Notes: generated by a model from the sequence alone, not told the origin. DNA of 64,000 nt from Streptomyces sp. MH60 (GCF_002939385.1 NZ_MULI01000015.1:57690-121689); one strand, 5' to 3'. Positions 1 to 8,562 are shown, counted from the first letter of the stretch. Translations and numbers: made by a program.

Positions 1-2278
1 CCAGCTCGACGGCGAGGGCGTGCCGCAGATCGGTGGTGTCGGACGACCGCCCGCCCTGAGCGGCGTCCGCGGCGTCCGCGGCCTCCAGCGCGTCGAGCCG
101 TTCCCGCAGGCGGGAGAAGCGGTCGGCGAGGGCCGGGTGGGCACCGCGCAGCCGTCCGAGCCCGTCGCGGGTGGCCATGGTCCGGCCCAGCAGGACGCCC
201 CGGCCCTGTTCCAGCAGCAGTACCGCGTGCTCCGGCCGGCCGGCGTTGACGGCGCAGGCGGCGGCTTCGGCGGCCAGGCCCCGCACCCGGGACAGACCGC
301 GTTCCTGGTCGCCGCGGACCAGCCGGCCGGACGCGGCGAACGGCAGGAGCTCCAGGGCGAGTTCGTAGCCCGGCAGGGCCTCGTCCCAGCGGTTGTCGCC
401 CCCGGCGGCGGCGCCCCATTCCCAGGCCGCGAGGACCCGTTCGTAGGCGGGCAGGGACCTGGTTCCGGCAGCCTGCCGGTAGGCGTCCTCGGCGGCACGG
501 AGCACTCCCGGGTCACCGTCGCGGTGATACAGGGCGCGCAGCGCGTCGCCGTACGACTTGAGATAGGTGCCGTGGGTCGAGGTGCCCTCGGCGACGGCCC
601 ATACGGCGCGGCCCAGTTCGCTGACGGCTTGTGGCAAGTCGCCGGGTCCGCCGGTGGCGTGGTGCTTGGTGAGCCGGGCGGAGCCGAGGTTGGAGAGGAT
701 CAGAGCGAGCGACGGGTCGCCGTAGGGCACCTGCCGGGCAGCTTCCTCCAGCAGGCCGACGGCCTCGTCGAGGTCTGCCACGTCAGTGGTGGCCGCGAAC
801 CGGGCCCGCAGGGCGTTGGCGAGGTGGTTCAGCCGGTCGGCGCGCGGCTGACCGGCCGGAGGCGCCAGTGCCAGTGCCTGGCGAGCGACGTCGATCGCCT
901 CGTCGGCGGCCGTGGTGTCGCCGGTCGCGCCGTGCCAGCTCTGCAGGACCACGCCCAGATTGCCGAGTCGTCCGGCCTGGAGAATCTGGGGGTTCCGTGA
1001 TGCGTGGAGCGCTTCCCTGGCCAGTCGGGCAGCTTCCCGCAGTGAGGTCAGATCGTCGGTCTGGAGAGCGCGCTCGCGCAAGGTGACGGCGAGGTTGGCC
1101 AGGGTCCCTGCGTACGCGTCCGTGCCGGGCTCCTCCTCGGCGAGGGCGGTGCGCAGGGTGGTGACGGCCTCGTCCAGCAGCGCCGCGTCACCGGTCCTCT
1201 GAGCCAGCCTGAGCAGGGTGTTCCCGAGGCTGTTCAGCCTCCTGGCGCGTTGCGGGGTGCCGGGACGCAGGAGAGGCAGGGCCTCGCGCAACAACGCCGC
1301 GGACTCCTCGAACAACACCTGCTCGTCGGTGTCCTCGGCGGCCATGCGCAGGGCGACTCCGAGGCCGGCGAGCAGTTCGGCGCGCTCCGGATGGCCCGGC
1401 GGGCATTCGGCCAGGGCCATGCGGTGGATCCGCAGCATCTCCTGCCGGTGCGCCTCCTCGGGGGCGTGCTCGTGCCGCTCGCGCAGGGCCTGGGTGAGGT
1501 TGCGCAGGACGAGCAGGCGGCCCTGCCCATCCCGGGGGAAGGCTTCCAGTGCGGTGTTCCACAGGTCGAGGGCCTCTTCCAGGGCGCTGAAGTCTCCCTG
1601 GGACAGATACGCGTCGTGCCGCATCGCAGCCAGGTTGCTCAGGTAGCCGGGTCGGTCGTCAGATCCGGCCGACAGTGCCTGGAGCGCGCGCCGTTGGGCG
1701 TCCGTGGCGCGCAGGAGGTCCGTGGGCGCGGGGGCGGCGGAGTCCGGGGGCCGAGGTTGTGGGGCGTGGGGTTCCTCCCGGGCCGTGGCGCGGTCGACGG
1801 CGATCTTGTGCCGCATGTGCAGCACCTCCGCGAGGGCGCCGAGCGACTGCGCCGCGGTATCGGCCTCCTGGGGGAGGCGGGCGGCCCGGTCGAACGTGTC
1901 CACCGCTCGGTCGAGGTCGTCGGGCTGCCCGTACAGCGCGAACCTCTGTTGATACGCGAGGCCCAGGAGTCGTACGTCCTGCGGGCGAGCCGGTTCGCAC
2001 GCCGCCCGTTCACGGCCCAGGGCGACCAGTGCCTCCACGTCGTCCGGGCGCCCCAGCAGTTGGTAGCGAGTCTGGAGGGCGACCATCAGGTTGGCGGCGG
2101 CTCGGGCGACACTCCGTCCGGGGGCCGGCGCCGCCGCGGTGAGCAACTGCTGGTAGAGCGCGACCGCCTGGTCGAGGGCCTGCCGGTCGCCCGTCCTGAG
2201 GTGGTGGGACAACAGCCGATCGGCGCGCGATTCCTCGTCCTGACCGTCCGCCGCTCGAGCGCGGCCCGCGTTGAACAC
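1..2278 (-). CDS. TPR-repeat protein, probable N-terminal part of a CHAT-domain protease (3' end outside window)
   Basis: The minus strand is open from a GTG at 2278 to the left edge, about 759 codons without a stop. An in-frame TGA at about 2291-2293 limits the N-terminus, and a second GTG at 2284 is an alternative start. The translation is a string of helical TPR-like units, with repeated motifs such as LDEAV, LNSLGNTLL, LANLAVTLRERA, LGNLGVVLQ and LSNLGSARL. Near the edge comes a LLLEQGRGVLLGRTMATRD segment. In streptomycete proteins this kind of segment typically links the TPR array to a C-terminal CHAT (caspase-like) domain. The catalytic domain itself lies outside the window, so the CHAT assignment is an inference. 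TPR-CHAT proteins are thought to be proteases or scaffolds in signalling or conflict systems. The gene is divergent from the two genes at 2.6-3.9 kb across a 17-bp tandem array. Confidence 0.75.
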   Translation of the reverse strand, partial: MFNAGRARAADGQDEESRADRLLSHHLRTGDRQALDQAVALYQQLLTAAAPAPGRSVARAAANLMVALQTRYQLLGRPDDVEALVALGRERAACEPARPQDVRLLGLAYQQRFALYGQPDDLDRAVDTFDRAARLPQEADTAAQSLGALAEVLHMRHKIAVDRATAREEPHAPQPRPPDSAAPAPTDLLRATDAQRRALQALSAGSDDRPGYLSNLAAMRHDAYLSQGDFSALEEALDLWNTALEAFPRDGQGRLLVLRNLTQALRERHEHAPEEAHRQEMLRIHRMALAECPPGHPERAELLAGLGVALRMAAEDTDEQVLFEESAALLREALPLLRPGTPQRARRLNSLGNTLLRLAQRTGDAALLDEAVTTLRTALAEEEPGTDAYAGTLANLAVTLRERALQTDDLTSLREAARLAREALHASRNPQILQAGRLGNLGVVLQSWHGATGDTTAADEAIDVARQALALAPPAGQPRADRLNHLANALRARFAATTDVADLDEAVGLLEEAARQVPYGDPSLALILSNLGSARLTKHHATGGPGDLPQAVSELGRAVWAVAEGTSTHGTYLKSYGDALRALYHRDGDPGVLRAAEDAYRQAAGTRSLPAYERVLAAWEWGAAAGGDNRWDEALPGYELALELLPFAASGRLVRGDQERGLSRVRGLAAEAAACAVNAGRPEHAVLLLEQGRGVLLGRTMATRDGLGRLRGAHPALADRFSRLRERLDALEAADAADAAQGGRSSDTTDLRHALAVEL

Positions 2279-2375
2279 GCCCACCCCCCGGTGTCACACC
2301 GCCGTGCCGAGATCTCTCGGCACCGCGCGGCCCGTACTCACGATAGCGAACGGGCCGTGGATGCGACCGCGTACG

Positions 2376-2503
2376 GAGAACCGCGTCGCAAGGCCGACAC
2401 CGTCGCACAGCCGACACCGTCGTACAGCCGACACCGTCGCACGGCCGACACCGTCGCACGGCCGACCGCTTCATACGGCGGACAGCGTCGGACAGCGGAA
2501 CGG
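2376..2503. repeat. Tandem array of 17-bp units with a CGACACCGTCG core
   Basis: Four near-identical 17-bp units start at 2393, 2410, 2427 and 2444. Each contains the imperfectly palindromic core CGACACCGTCG, at 2395-2405, 2412-2422, 2429-2439 and 2446-2456. Degenerate copies flank them, for example GGACAGCGTCG at 2480-2490. The array lies in the intergenic space between the divergent TPR/CHAT-type gene and the Cys-motif gene. It is therefore more likely an iterated protein-binding site controlling both promoters than part of a coding sequence. The 17-bp spacing is about 1.6 helical turns. Confidence 0.85.
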
Positions 2504-2603
2504 CTGAGGAACCGCCATGCAAGTGACGGAGCCGGACAACGGGCGGATGCCGGCAGCCGACGTACAATCGCGGCCGACCGACATCGGCGTCCGAGGGGGA
2601 ACG

Positions 2604-3035
2604 GTGGAGATCGAGCCTGACGGGGGAAGCGGGCCGCGAGGCGGTCACGCCCGGTTGGAGGAGCTGTGCCGGCGGCTGACGGACGCGTCGGGATCGCTGG
2701 TGCTCGGTGAGCGGGGGCTGCGGCTCATCGAGTCCATCACCTCCGAACTGCGGGCCGGCCGGGCCCCCGAAGAACTCGAAGACGCCTTCGACGAGTTGGA
2801 GGAGGAGTTGCTCGTGGCCGGGCACAGCGCCGGCCTGGGCTCCCACCGCACCACACCGACGCCGCTCACGCCCGGCTTCCAGCGGCTTCCGGTCGCCGGG
2901 CGAAGCCACCCGCCGCTGCATGTGCTCGCTTGCCCGCGGGGTCACTGCGGGCGGGTGGAGGCGCCGGACGACGACGGCCCGCCCCCCGGCTGCCGGATCT
3001 TCGACCAGCCGCTGCGCACGGTGCCCCTCCGGTGA
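2604..3035 (+). CDS. Small acidic protein with C-terminal Cys motif, unknown function
   Basis: This 143-aa protein has a helical, acidic N-terminal half (LRLIESITSEL, then DAFDELEEELL). Its C-terminal tail has a CPRGHC...C pattern that may bind a metal, followed by a PLR motif. I recognise no named family. I chose the GTG at 2604 because GAGGGGG lies 6 nt upstream and a TACAAT -10-like hexamer at 2563-2568 would place the transcript start about 30 nt before it. An ATG at 2517 with GAGGA is the main alternative and would add 29 residues. The stop overlaps the start of the membrane-protein gene (GTGA). The two are therefore translationally coupled, and together are divergent from the TPR/CHAT-type gene. 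A role as sensor or adaptor for that protein is an inference. Confidence 0.7.
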   Translation: MEIEPDGGSGPRGGHARLEELCRRLTDASGSLVLGERGLRLIESITSELRAGRAPEELEDAFDELEEELLVAGHSAGLGSHRTTPTPLTPGFQRLPVAGRSHPPLHVLACPRGHCGRVEAPDDDGPPPGCRIFDQPLRTVPLR

Positions 3036-3952
3036 CCAGCGGCTTCCTCAGCGCGCTGGGCGGCCGGATCGCCGAACGGTGGCTGGCCGCGCTGGCCCTG
3101 CCCGGGCTGCTCTTCCTCTCCGCCGTCACCACGGCCATGGTGCTCGGCCACGAGCACTGGTCCGACCTCGATCGGCTGCGGACCTGGCTCGACACGATCG
3201 CCGGCTCCCCCGCGTCCCGCAGCGCCGGCACCGTCGTCCTGGTGGCGGCGGGCGTGCTGGCCGGTGCCGCGGTGGCCGGGGCGGCCGCCCAGTCCCTGGG
3301 CACGGGCGTGGAGCTTCTCTGGTGCGCGGAGCCGCACGGGCCGGTGCTGCGGTACCTCGCCGACCGCCGGTCGCGCCGCTGGCGCGCGGCCGACGCGACC
3401 TTCCGCACGGCGCTGGTGGCGGCGGGCCGGGCCCGCATCGAAGGAGCGGACGACGCCGACCGGCTCGCCGACATCGCCGAACGCCGTTACGCCGACCGCG
3501 ACCGCATCGGCACGGCACCGCCCCGCCACCCTTTCGGGACGGGCGACCGCTTGGCCGCACCCGGGCAACGGCTGTGGCGCGCCCACCGGTTGGACCTGGC
3601 CGCCGCCTGGCCTCACCTGTGGCTGCTGGCCTCCGACGGCACGCGTGCCGAACTGCAGGCTGCCCGACTCAGGTTGACCGCGTCGGCGCGCCTGTGCGCC
3701 TGGGGTGCGGGGTATCTGGTGCTGGCCCTGTGGTGGTGGCCCGTGGCACTGGCCGGGGTCGTCGCCGTCGCCTCGGGCGTGCGGCGCGGCCGCGCGGCCG
3801 CGGAGGCCTTCGCCGAACTCACCGAGGCCCTGGCCGACCTGCACGTACGCGACTTGGCGACCGCGCTGGGCATCGAGCACGAAGGGGTCGACGACCGGGT
3901 GCTCGGCGAACGCCTCACGCGGCTGCTGCGCAAGGAGACGCGAGCAGCGTAG
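3032..3952 (+). CDS. Membrane protein of unknown function, partner of the Cys-motif protein
   Basis: The GTG at 3032 overlaps the stop of the previous gene (GTGA), giving 306 aa. There is a hydrophobic segment near residues 19-36 (LALPGLLFLSAVTTAMVLG) and another around 66-88 (VVLVAAGVLAGAAVAGAAA). A third hydrophobic stretch containing LWWWPVALAGVVAV lies near 225-248. The central part is soluble, Arg-rich and likely cytoplasmic. The C-terminal tail (ELTEALADLHVRDLATALGIE) is probably helical. No catalytic motif is visible and I do not recognise the family. Its tight coupling to the Cys-motif gene and divergence from a TPR/CHAT-type protein suggest a membrane-anchored arm of the same system, which is inference only. 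Confidence 0.75.
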   Translation: MTSGFLSALGGRIAERWLAALALPGLLFLSAVTTAMVLGHEHWSDLDRLRTWLDTIAGSPASRSAGTVVLVAAGVLAGAAVAGAAAQSLGTGVELLWCAEPHGPVLRYLADRRSRRWRAADATFRTALVAAGRARIEGADDADRLADIAERRYADRDRIGTAPPRHPFGTGDRLAAPGQRLWRAHRLDLAAAWPHLWLLASDGTRAELQAARLRLTASARLCAWGAGYLVLALWWWPVALAGVVAVASGVRRGRAAAEAFAELTEALADLHVRDLATALGIEHEGVDDRVLGERLTRLLRKETRAA

Positions 3953-4011
3953 GGCGGTCCCGGCGACTGGCGCCATGGGCTCGCCCGCCCGCGGTCGCCG
4001 TCCCGGCCGGA

Positions 4012-4473
4012 TCACGAGGGGCGCCGGTCGGTGTCCGGGGCCCCTCCTGAGGCACGGCCGGGGGAGGCGTCCTCCGCGCTTCGCTGATGGGCGCGGTCCA
4101 CCTCGGCCATGTGCTTCTCCGCCCACTCGCGGAGTGCGGCCAGCGGTTCCTCCAGGGTCAGGCCGAGCGGGGTGAGCCGGTAGTGCACGCGCGGCGGGAC
4201 CGTCGCCTCCACCCGGCGGGCGACCAGGCCGTCGCGGGCCAGTCCCTGGAGCGTGACCGACAGCATCTTCTGCGAGATGCCGGGCATCCTGCGCTGCAGT
4301 TCCGCGAACCGCACCTCCTCCGGGGATGCCTCCGCCAGCACCTTGACGGCCATGGACGTCCACTTGGTCCCGATCCGGTCGAGCAGGCGCCGCGTGGGGC
4401 ACTGCGGGTCGAACAGGTCTCCCCGGGCGCTGTTCGGGGATCGCGACGCCCTTGAGGTCGAGGAGGGGGTCAC
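4012..4473 (-). CDS. HxlR-family winged-helix transcriptional regulator
   Basis: This 153-aa protein has the HxlR layout: a conserved Cys early in the domain (DPQCPTRRLLDRIGTKW), then the winged helix (FAELQRRMPGISQKMLSVTLQGLARDGLV) and the wing (PPRVHYRLTPLG). HxlR proteins act as dimers, and many sense aldehydes or electrophiles through the conserved Cys. The gene is divergent from an epoxide-hydrolase-like gene. The 111-bp gap holds a GTTACC/GGTAAT inverted repeat that could be its operator. The GTG start at 4473 is used; the Ser/Arg-rich first ~18 residues are poorly conserved in type, so a later start is possible. Confidence 0.9.
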   Translation of the reverse strand: MTPSSTSRASRSPNSARGDLFDPQCPTRRLLDRIGTKWTSMAVKVLAEASPEEVRFAELQRRMPGISQKMLSVTLQGLARDGLVARRVEATVPPRVHYRLTPLGLTLEEPLAALREWAEKHMAEVDRAHQRSAEDASPGRASGGAPDTDRRPS

Positions 4474-4522
4474 CTGTGGCTCACCACCTGTGGCAGAAGT
4501 GCGGTCTTGGCTCTCCCAGCCT

Positions 4523-4557
4523 AGTTACCTACCGTTTTGTTGTCACCATTGGTAATC
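4523..4557. promoter_or_regulatory. Candidate HxlR operator in divergent promoter region
   Basis: The sequence here is noticeably more AT-rich than its surroundings. It carries an inverted repeat, AGTTACC at 4523-4529 and GGTAATC at 4551-4557. It lies midway between the HxlR regulator start (4473) and the hydrolase start (4585). Its position fits a regulator that represses both itself and the hydrolase, but no binding is shown. Confidence 0.45.
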
Positions 4558-4584
4558 ACCTCTCTTCGTTACAAGGGGATCCCT

Positions 4585-5475
4585 GTGCCTGCGCCCGCCA
4601 CCTCCCATCGCTCCCCCGGTCCCCGCCCCGCAGACGTCGAGCTTCGGCGCGTACCGGTCAACGGCATCGACCTCAACGTGGCCCTCCACGGTGAGGGCCC
4701 CGCCGTGCTACTGCTGCACGGCTTCCCGCACACCTGGCAGCTGTGGACCCACGTCATGGGCCCCCTCGCCGAACGCCACCGAGTGATCGCACCGGACATG
4801 CGAGGAGCGGGGGCCAGCACGCGTGCGGCGGACGGCTACGACGCCGGCACACTCGCGTCAGACGCCGAGGCCCTGCTGGACGCCCTCGGAGTGCGCTCGG
4901 CGGCCGTCGTGGGCATCGACGCCGGAACCCCGCCCGCGTTCCTTCTCGCCATGCGCCGACCGGACCTCGTCAGGCGGCTCGTGGTCATGGAATCACTGCT
5001 GGGCGGTCTGCCGGGGGCCGAGGAGTTCCTCACGCACGGCGCGCCCTGGTGGTTCGGTTTCCACGCGGTCCCCGGTCTCGCGGAGACGGTGCTGACCGGG
5101 CACGAGGACCGGTACGTCGGCTGGTTCCTCGGCACCGGCTCCCGCGGGGAGGGCGTCGATCCCGTTGTCCGGGACGCCTTCGTCCGGGCCTACACCGGAA
5201 GCGACGCTCTGCGCTGCGCCTTCTCCTACTACCGCGCACTGCCCACGAGCAGCACGCAGATCGAGGAGGCCGTCGCCGACGGCCGGTTGGCCGTGCCCAC
5301 CATGGCCGTCGGCGCGCATCCGGTGGGCCGGGCCCTCGAACGGCAGCTACGGCCGGTCACCGATCACCTCGTCGGCCACGTGATCGAGGACTGCGGGCAC
5401 ATCATCCCGCTGCACCGTCCCGATGAGCTGCTCCACCTCCTCGAACCGTTCGTCACCGCGCACCGGTCCGGCTGA
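4585..5475 (+). CDS. Alpha/beta hydrolase, epoxide-hydrolase-like
   Basis: This 296-aa protein starts at GTG 4585, preceded by AAGGGG at 4573-4578. The alpha/beta fold motifs are present: HGFPHTWQLW (oxyanion HGFP loop, about 45-54), DMRGAGAS (71-78), and a nucleophile elbow GIDAG with Asp112 instead of Ser. The distal catalytic His is in CGHIIPL (His272). The cap contains EDRYVGWFLG, typical of the Tyr-bearing lid of epoxide hydrolases. The Asp nucleophile and cap favour epoxide hydrolase or haloalkane dehalogenase chemistry over esterase. The gene is divergent from an HxlR regulator and is followed 81 bp later by a PPOX flavoprotein. The pair may deal with a reactive small molecule. Confidence 0.88.
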   Translation: MPAPATSHRSPGPRPADVELRRVPVNGIDLNVALHGEGPAVLLLHGFPHTWQLWTHVMGPLAERHRVIAPDMRGAGASTRAADGYDAGTLASDAEALLDALGVRSAAVVGIDAGTPPAFLLAMRRPDLVRRLVVMESLLGGLPGAEEFLTHGAPWWFGFHAVPGLAETVLTGHEDRYVGWFLGTGSRGEGVDPVVRDAFVRAYTGSDALRCAFSYYRALPTSSTQIEEAVADGRLAVPTMAVGAHPVGRALERQLRPVTDHLVGHVIEDCGHIIPLHRPDELLHLLEPFVTAHRSG

Positions 5476-5556
5476 CAGAGGTACTCCCCTCGGGCGTACC
5501 GATGATTTCCGGGCCGGCTGGTGGTCGTTACTGGCAAGACGACAAGGAGATCTGCC

Positions 5557-6117
5557 ATGTCCAGGCAACGACCTGCCGCACAGCGGCCCACGACCGAACT
5601 CGACGCCCGCTACAGCTCCGCGCTGAATCCCCGTCCCGGTGCCGCGGGCGTCACCGCCACCGAGTGGGCCGAGGCCCAGCGGCGTCTGGAGGCCGCCGAG
5701 ATCTTCTGGGTGGCCACGGTGCGGCCCGGCGGCGGGCCGCACATCACGCCGGTGATCGCGGCGTGGCACGACGGTGTGCTGTATTTCTCCACCGGACCGG
5801 GCGAGCAGAAGGCCCGGAACCTGGCGCGGGACGCGCACTGCGCGCTGATCACGGGCGGGAACTCGCTCACCGAGGGGTTCGACCTCGTCGTCGAGGGCGA
5901 GGCGGAACGGGTCGGCGATCCGGCGGTGCTGGAGGAGGTGATCGCGGCGTTCGAGGCGAAGTACGGGGCACACATCACGTCGGCCGAAGGCACCTTCCAC
6001 GGCATCGGGGACGCGATGCGGCGCGGAGACGATGTGCTGTTCGCGGTGGCCCCCGTCACCGCGTACGGGTTCGGCCGGGACGACGGCGTCTACAGCCATA
6101 CGCGGTGGGGGTTCTGA
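5557..6117 (+). CDS. Pyridoxamine 5'-phosphate oxidase-fold (FMN/F420) protein
   Basis: This 186-aa protein starts at ATG 5557 with AAGGAG (5544-5549) upstream. It shows the split beta-barrel PPOX pattern: a strand pair FWVATVRPGGGPHITPVIAAWHDG, followed by LYFSTGPGEQKARNLARD, where Arg/Lys residues contact the flavin phosphate, then a VEGEAERV strand. Proteins of this type bind FMN or F420 and reduce or sense small molecules. The substrate cannot be read from the sequence. It lies downstream of the hydrolase on the same strand and may be cotranscribed with it. Confidence 0.85.
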   Translation: MSRQRPAAQRPTTELDARYSSALNPRPGAAGVTATEWAEAQRRLEAAEIFWVATVRPGGGPHITPVIAAWHDGVLYFSTGPGEQKARNLARDAHCALITGGNSLTEGFDLVVEGEAERVGDPAVLEEVIAAFEAKYGAHITSAEGTFHGIGDAMRRGDDVLFAVAPVTAYGFGRDDGVYSHTRWGF

Positions 6118-6365
6118 ATCGCCGGCCGCCGCCTCCCCGGCCGCGCGGCAGAGCAAGCCTCTCGAGAGGAACCTGCGGCAAGCCGAGAGCGGCGTGCAGT
6201 TCGCTGTGGAGCCCGGCGAACCGTGCCGAGGGGTGGCGGAGTTCCGGGCGGTCCTCGCAGGCATGCGGAACCGTGGGGGGCCGCTCGATGGCCACGCCCC
6301 GAATGAGGGAGCGATCACCGTCTCTGTCTCCTGGAACTGCAACGACGACTGAGGCCACAGCCGGG

Positions 6366-7256
6366 TCAGCCGGTGGTGTGCCGAGTGACCTGGGTGCTGG
6401 TCTCGGTGGCGGCGAGGGAGGCGAGCAGGCGCAGCCCCTCTTCGCTGGAGGAGCCGGGTTCCGCGGTGTAGATGATCATGCTCAGGCCGGGGTCGGCGGC
6501 CAGGTCGAGGGACTCGTAGGCGAGGGTGAGGTCACCGACGGCGGGGTGGTGGAACCGCTTGGTGCCGGTTCCGTGGCGGCGGACGTTGTGCGCGCCCCAG
6601 CGGGTGCGGAACTCCTCGGAACGGGTCGACAGCTCCCCGACGAGGTCGTGCAGCTCCTTGTCGTAGGGATTGCGCCCGGCCTGTGCGTGCAGCATGGCGA
6701 CGGCCATGTCTGCGAACAGGTCCCAGTCCGGGTAGAAGCGGCGTGCGGCCGGGTCGAGGAACTGGAAGCGGGCGAGATTTCCCTGGTTGGCCGCGTGGGC
6801 GAAGAGGTCGGTGTAGAAGGCGCGGGCGAGCGGGTTGGCGGCGAGGATGTCCATCCGGCCGTTGGTGACGGCCGCGGGCCCGGCGGTGATGGCGTCCAGC
6901 GTCCACTGCAGGCTGCGGTGGACCTGCTGCAGGCCCTTTGTGTGGCGTCGCCGGGGACGGGTGAGGATGTCCGTGCCGTCGGCTGCCTGGGCCAGGTTCA
7001 GCAGGTGGGCGCGCTCGGCGTCGTCCAGCTGCAGCACGCGGGCGACGGCCTCGAGGACGGCGGGGGAGACTCCGGCGAGATTGCCGCGCTCCAGCTTGGC
7101 GTAGTACTCCACGCTCATGTCGGCCAGGGCCGCCACCTCGCTGCGTCGCAGGCCCGGCACACGCCGTCGCGAGCCCGGGGGCAGGCCCGCCTGCTCGGGG
7201 GTGATGTTTGCCCGCCGCGAGGTGAGGAACTCGCGGACCTCCTCACGGTTGTCCAT
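6366..7256 (-). CDS. XRE-type regulator with MmyB-like ligand-binding domain
   Basis: This 296-aa protein has an N-terminal HTH of the RREEVREFL/PGLRRSEVAALADMSVEYYAKLERG type (residues ~5-60), characteristic of the actinobacterial MmyB group. It is followed by the MmyB-like PAS-related domain, with typical motifs NPLARAFYTDL, NLARFQFLDPAARRFYPDW and LYDLVGELSTRSEEFRTRW-like spacing. The C-terminal part has GDLTLAYESLDL and MIIYTAEPGS. Such regulators bind a fatty-acid-like ligand in some structures and usually control a divergent oxidoreductase gene. That is the arrangement here, with an alcohol dehydrogenase at 7511. The palindrome at 7293-7307 is a likely operator. Confidence 0.93.
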   Translation of the reverse strand: MDNREEVREFLTSRRANITPEQAGLPPGSRRRVPGLRRSEVAALADMSVEYYAKLERGNLAGVSPAVLEAVARVLQLDDAERAHLLNLAQAADGTDILTRPRRRHTKGLQQVHRSLQWTLDAITAGPAAVTNGRMDILAANPLARAFYTDLFAHAANQGNLARFQFLDPAARRFYPDWDLFADMAVAMLHAQAGRNPYDKELHDLVGELSTRSEEFRTRWGAHNVRRHGTGTKRFHHPAVGDLTLAYESLDLAADPGLSMIIYTAEPGSSSEEGLRLLASLAATETSTQVTRHTTG

Positions 7257-7292
7257 GTCTTCGACGGTACGACCTGACCGGCGTCAAAGGGA

Positions 7293-7307
7293 TGTACCGC
7301 GAGTACA
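7293..7307. promoter_or_regulatory. Palindrome TGTACCGCGAGTACA, candidate XRE/MmyB operator
   Basis: TGTAC (7293-7297) and GTACA (7303-7307) form an inverted repeat with a 5-nt spacer. It lies 36 bp upstream of the regulator start, in the divergent region before the alcohol dehydrogenase gene. Position and symmetry suggest the binding site of the MmyB-type regulator. Confidence 0.5.
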
Positions 7308-7510
7308 CCCATCACTGGTAACTCGCTGCGGGCGCGAAACGGCGGTTTCCTGGGGATCAGGGCAAGCCCCGAGTGCGGCGGACAAGCCACTCGGGAACCG
7401 CAGCGCCTGTCCCGGCGGTTGCGAATGCCCTGGTCGGCGGCGACCGGACGGCCGGCCGCCCGGACCACACCCCCCTTGTATGTGAGTACGGCAGGTAAGG
7501 AGCCACCCTG

Positions 7511-8527
7511 ATGCGCGGAGCAGTGATCCACGCCCCTGGCGACATCCGCTTCGAGACCGTGGACGACGCGAAGATCCTCAAGCCGACCGACGCGGTCATC
7601 CGGACCGCTGTCACCTGCGTGTGCGGTTCTGACCTGTGGCCCTACCGGGGCGCGGAGCCGACCGAGCGGGCGCACCCGATGGGCCACGAGTACGTCGGCT
7701 TCGTCGAGGAGGTCGGATCCGAGGTGACCTCGGTGCAGCCCGGGCAGTTCGTCGTCGGCTCGTTCGCGACCTCGGACAACACGTGCGCCAACTGCCGCAA
7801 CGGCTTCCAGTCGAACTGCCTGAATCGCGAGTTCATGTCGACCTGCCAGGCCGAGTACGTCCGCATCCCCAACGCCCAGGGCACCCTGGTCGCCACGGAC
7901 GGGGTGCCGGACGAGACCTTCTGGCCCGGTCTGCTGGCCGTGTCCGACGTCATGGGTACGGGCTGGTGGGCCGCGGACGCCGCCGAGGTGAGGCCCGGCT
8001 CCACGACCGTGGTCGTCGGCGACGGCGCGGTCGGACTGTGTGCGGTGATCGCCGCCAAGGAGATGGGCGCCGAACGGATCATCGCCATGTCCCGGCACGA
8101 GCCCCGCCAGAAGCTCGCCCTGGAGTTCGGCGCGACCGACATCGTCACCGAGCGTGGCGAGGACGGTGTGGCCCGGATCCGGGAGCTGACCGGCGGAATC
8201 GGTGCCGACTCCGTCCTGGAGTGTGTCGGCACGGCGCAGGCCATGACCCAGGCGCTGCACTCGGCACGGCCCGGCGGCAACGTCGGCTTCGTCGGCGTCC
8301 CGCACGAGGTCGCCATAGACGGCCAGGAACTGTTCTTCTCCCACGTGGGACTGCGCGGCGGACCCGCGCCGGTGCGCCGCTACCTGCCCGACCTCATCAA
8401 CCGCGTAGTGACCGGTGCGATCGACCCCGGCAAGGTCTTCGACCTCACCCTCCCGCTGGACCAGGTGGCCGAGGGCTACAAGGCGATGGACGAGCGCCGT
8501 GCCATCAAGACCCTCCTCAAGCCCTGA
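7511..8527 (+). CDS. Zinc-dependent alcohol dehydrogenase (MDR superfamily)
   Basis: This 338-aa protein starts at ATG 7511 after AAGGAG (7497-7502). Catalytic zinc ligands of the family are visible: CGSDLW (Cys near residue 38) and the GHEYVG His-Glu pair (near 58-60). The structural zinc lobe has only three Cys (TCANCRNGFQSNC), as in one subgroup of the family. The Rossmann motif VVVGDGAVGLCAVIAA identifies the NAD(P) site. It would oxidise an alcohol or reduce an aldehyde. It is divergent from an MmyB-type regulator that is commonly its repressor, and is followed 35 bp later by a cupin gene. Confidence 0.93.
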   Translation: MRGAVIHAPGDIRFETVDDAKILKPTDAVIRTAVTCVCGSDLWPYRGAEPTERAHPMGHEYVGFVEEVGSEVTSVQPGQFVVGSFATSDNTCANCRNGFQSNCLNREFMSTCQAEYVRIPNAQGTLVATDGVPDETFWPGLLAVSDVMGTGWWAADAAEVRPGSTTVVVGDGAVGLCAVIAAKEMGAERIIAMSRHEPRQKLALEFGATDIVTERGEDGVARIRELTGGIGADSVLECVGTAQAMTQALHSARPGGNVGFVGVPHEVAIDGQELFFSHVGLRGGPAPVRRYLPDLINRVVTGAIDPGKVFDLTLPLDQVAEGYKAMDERRAIKTLLKP

Positions 8528-8562
8528 CCCACCCACGCCCTCACGGAGAAGGAAGCACCATC

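Noticed and set aside
2376..2503. CRISPR-like array
   Set aside because: The repeats are contiguous 17-mers without unique spacers, and no cas genes are present.
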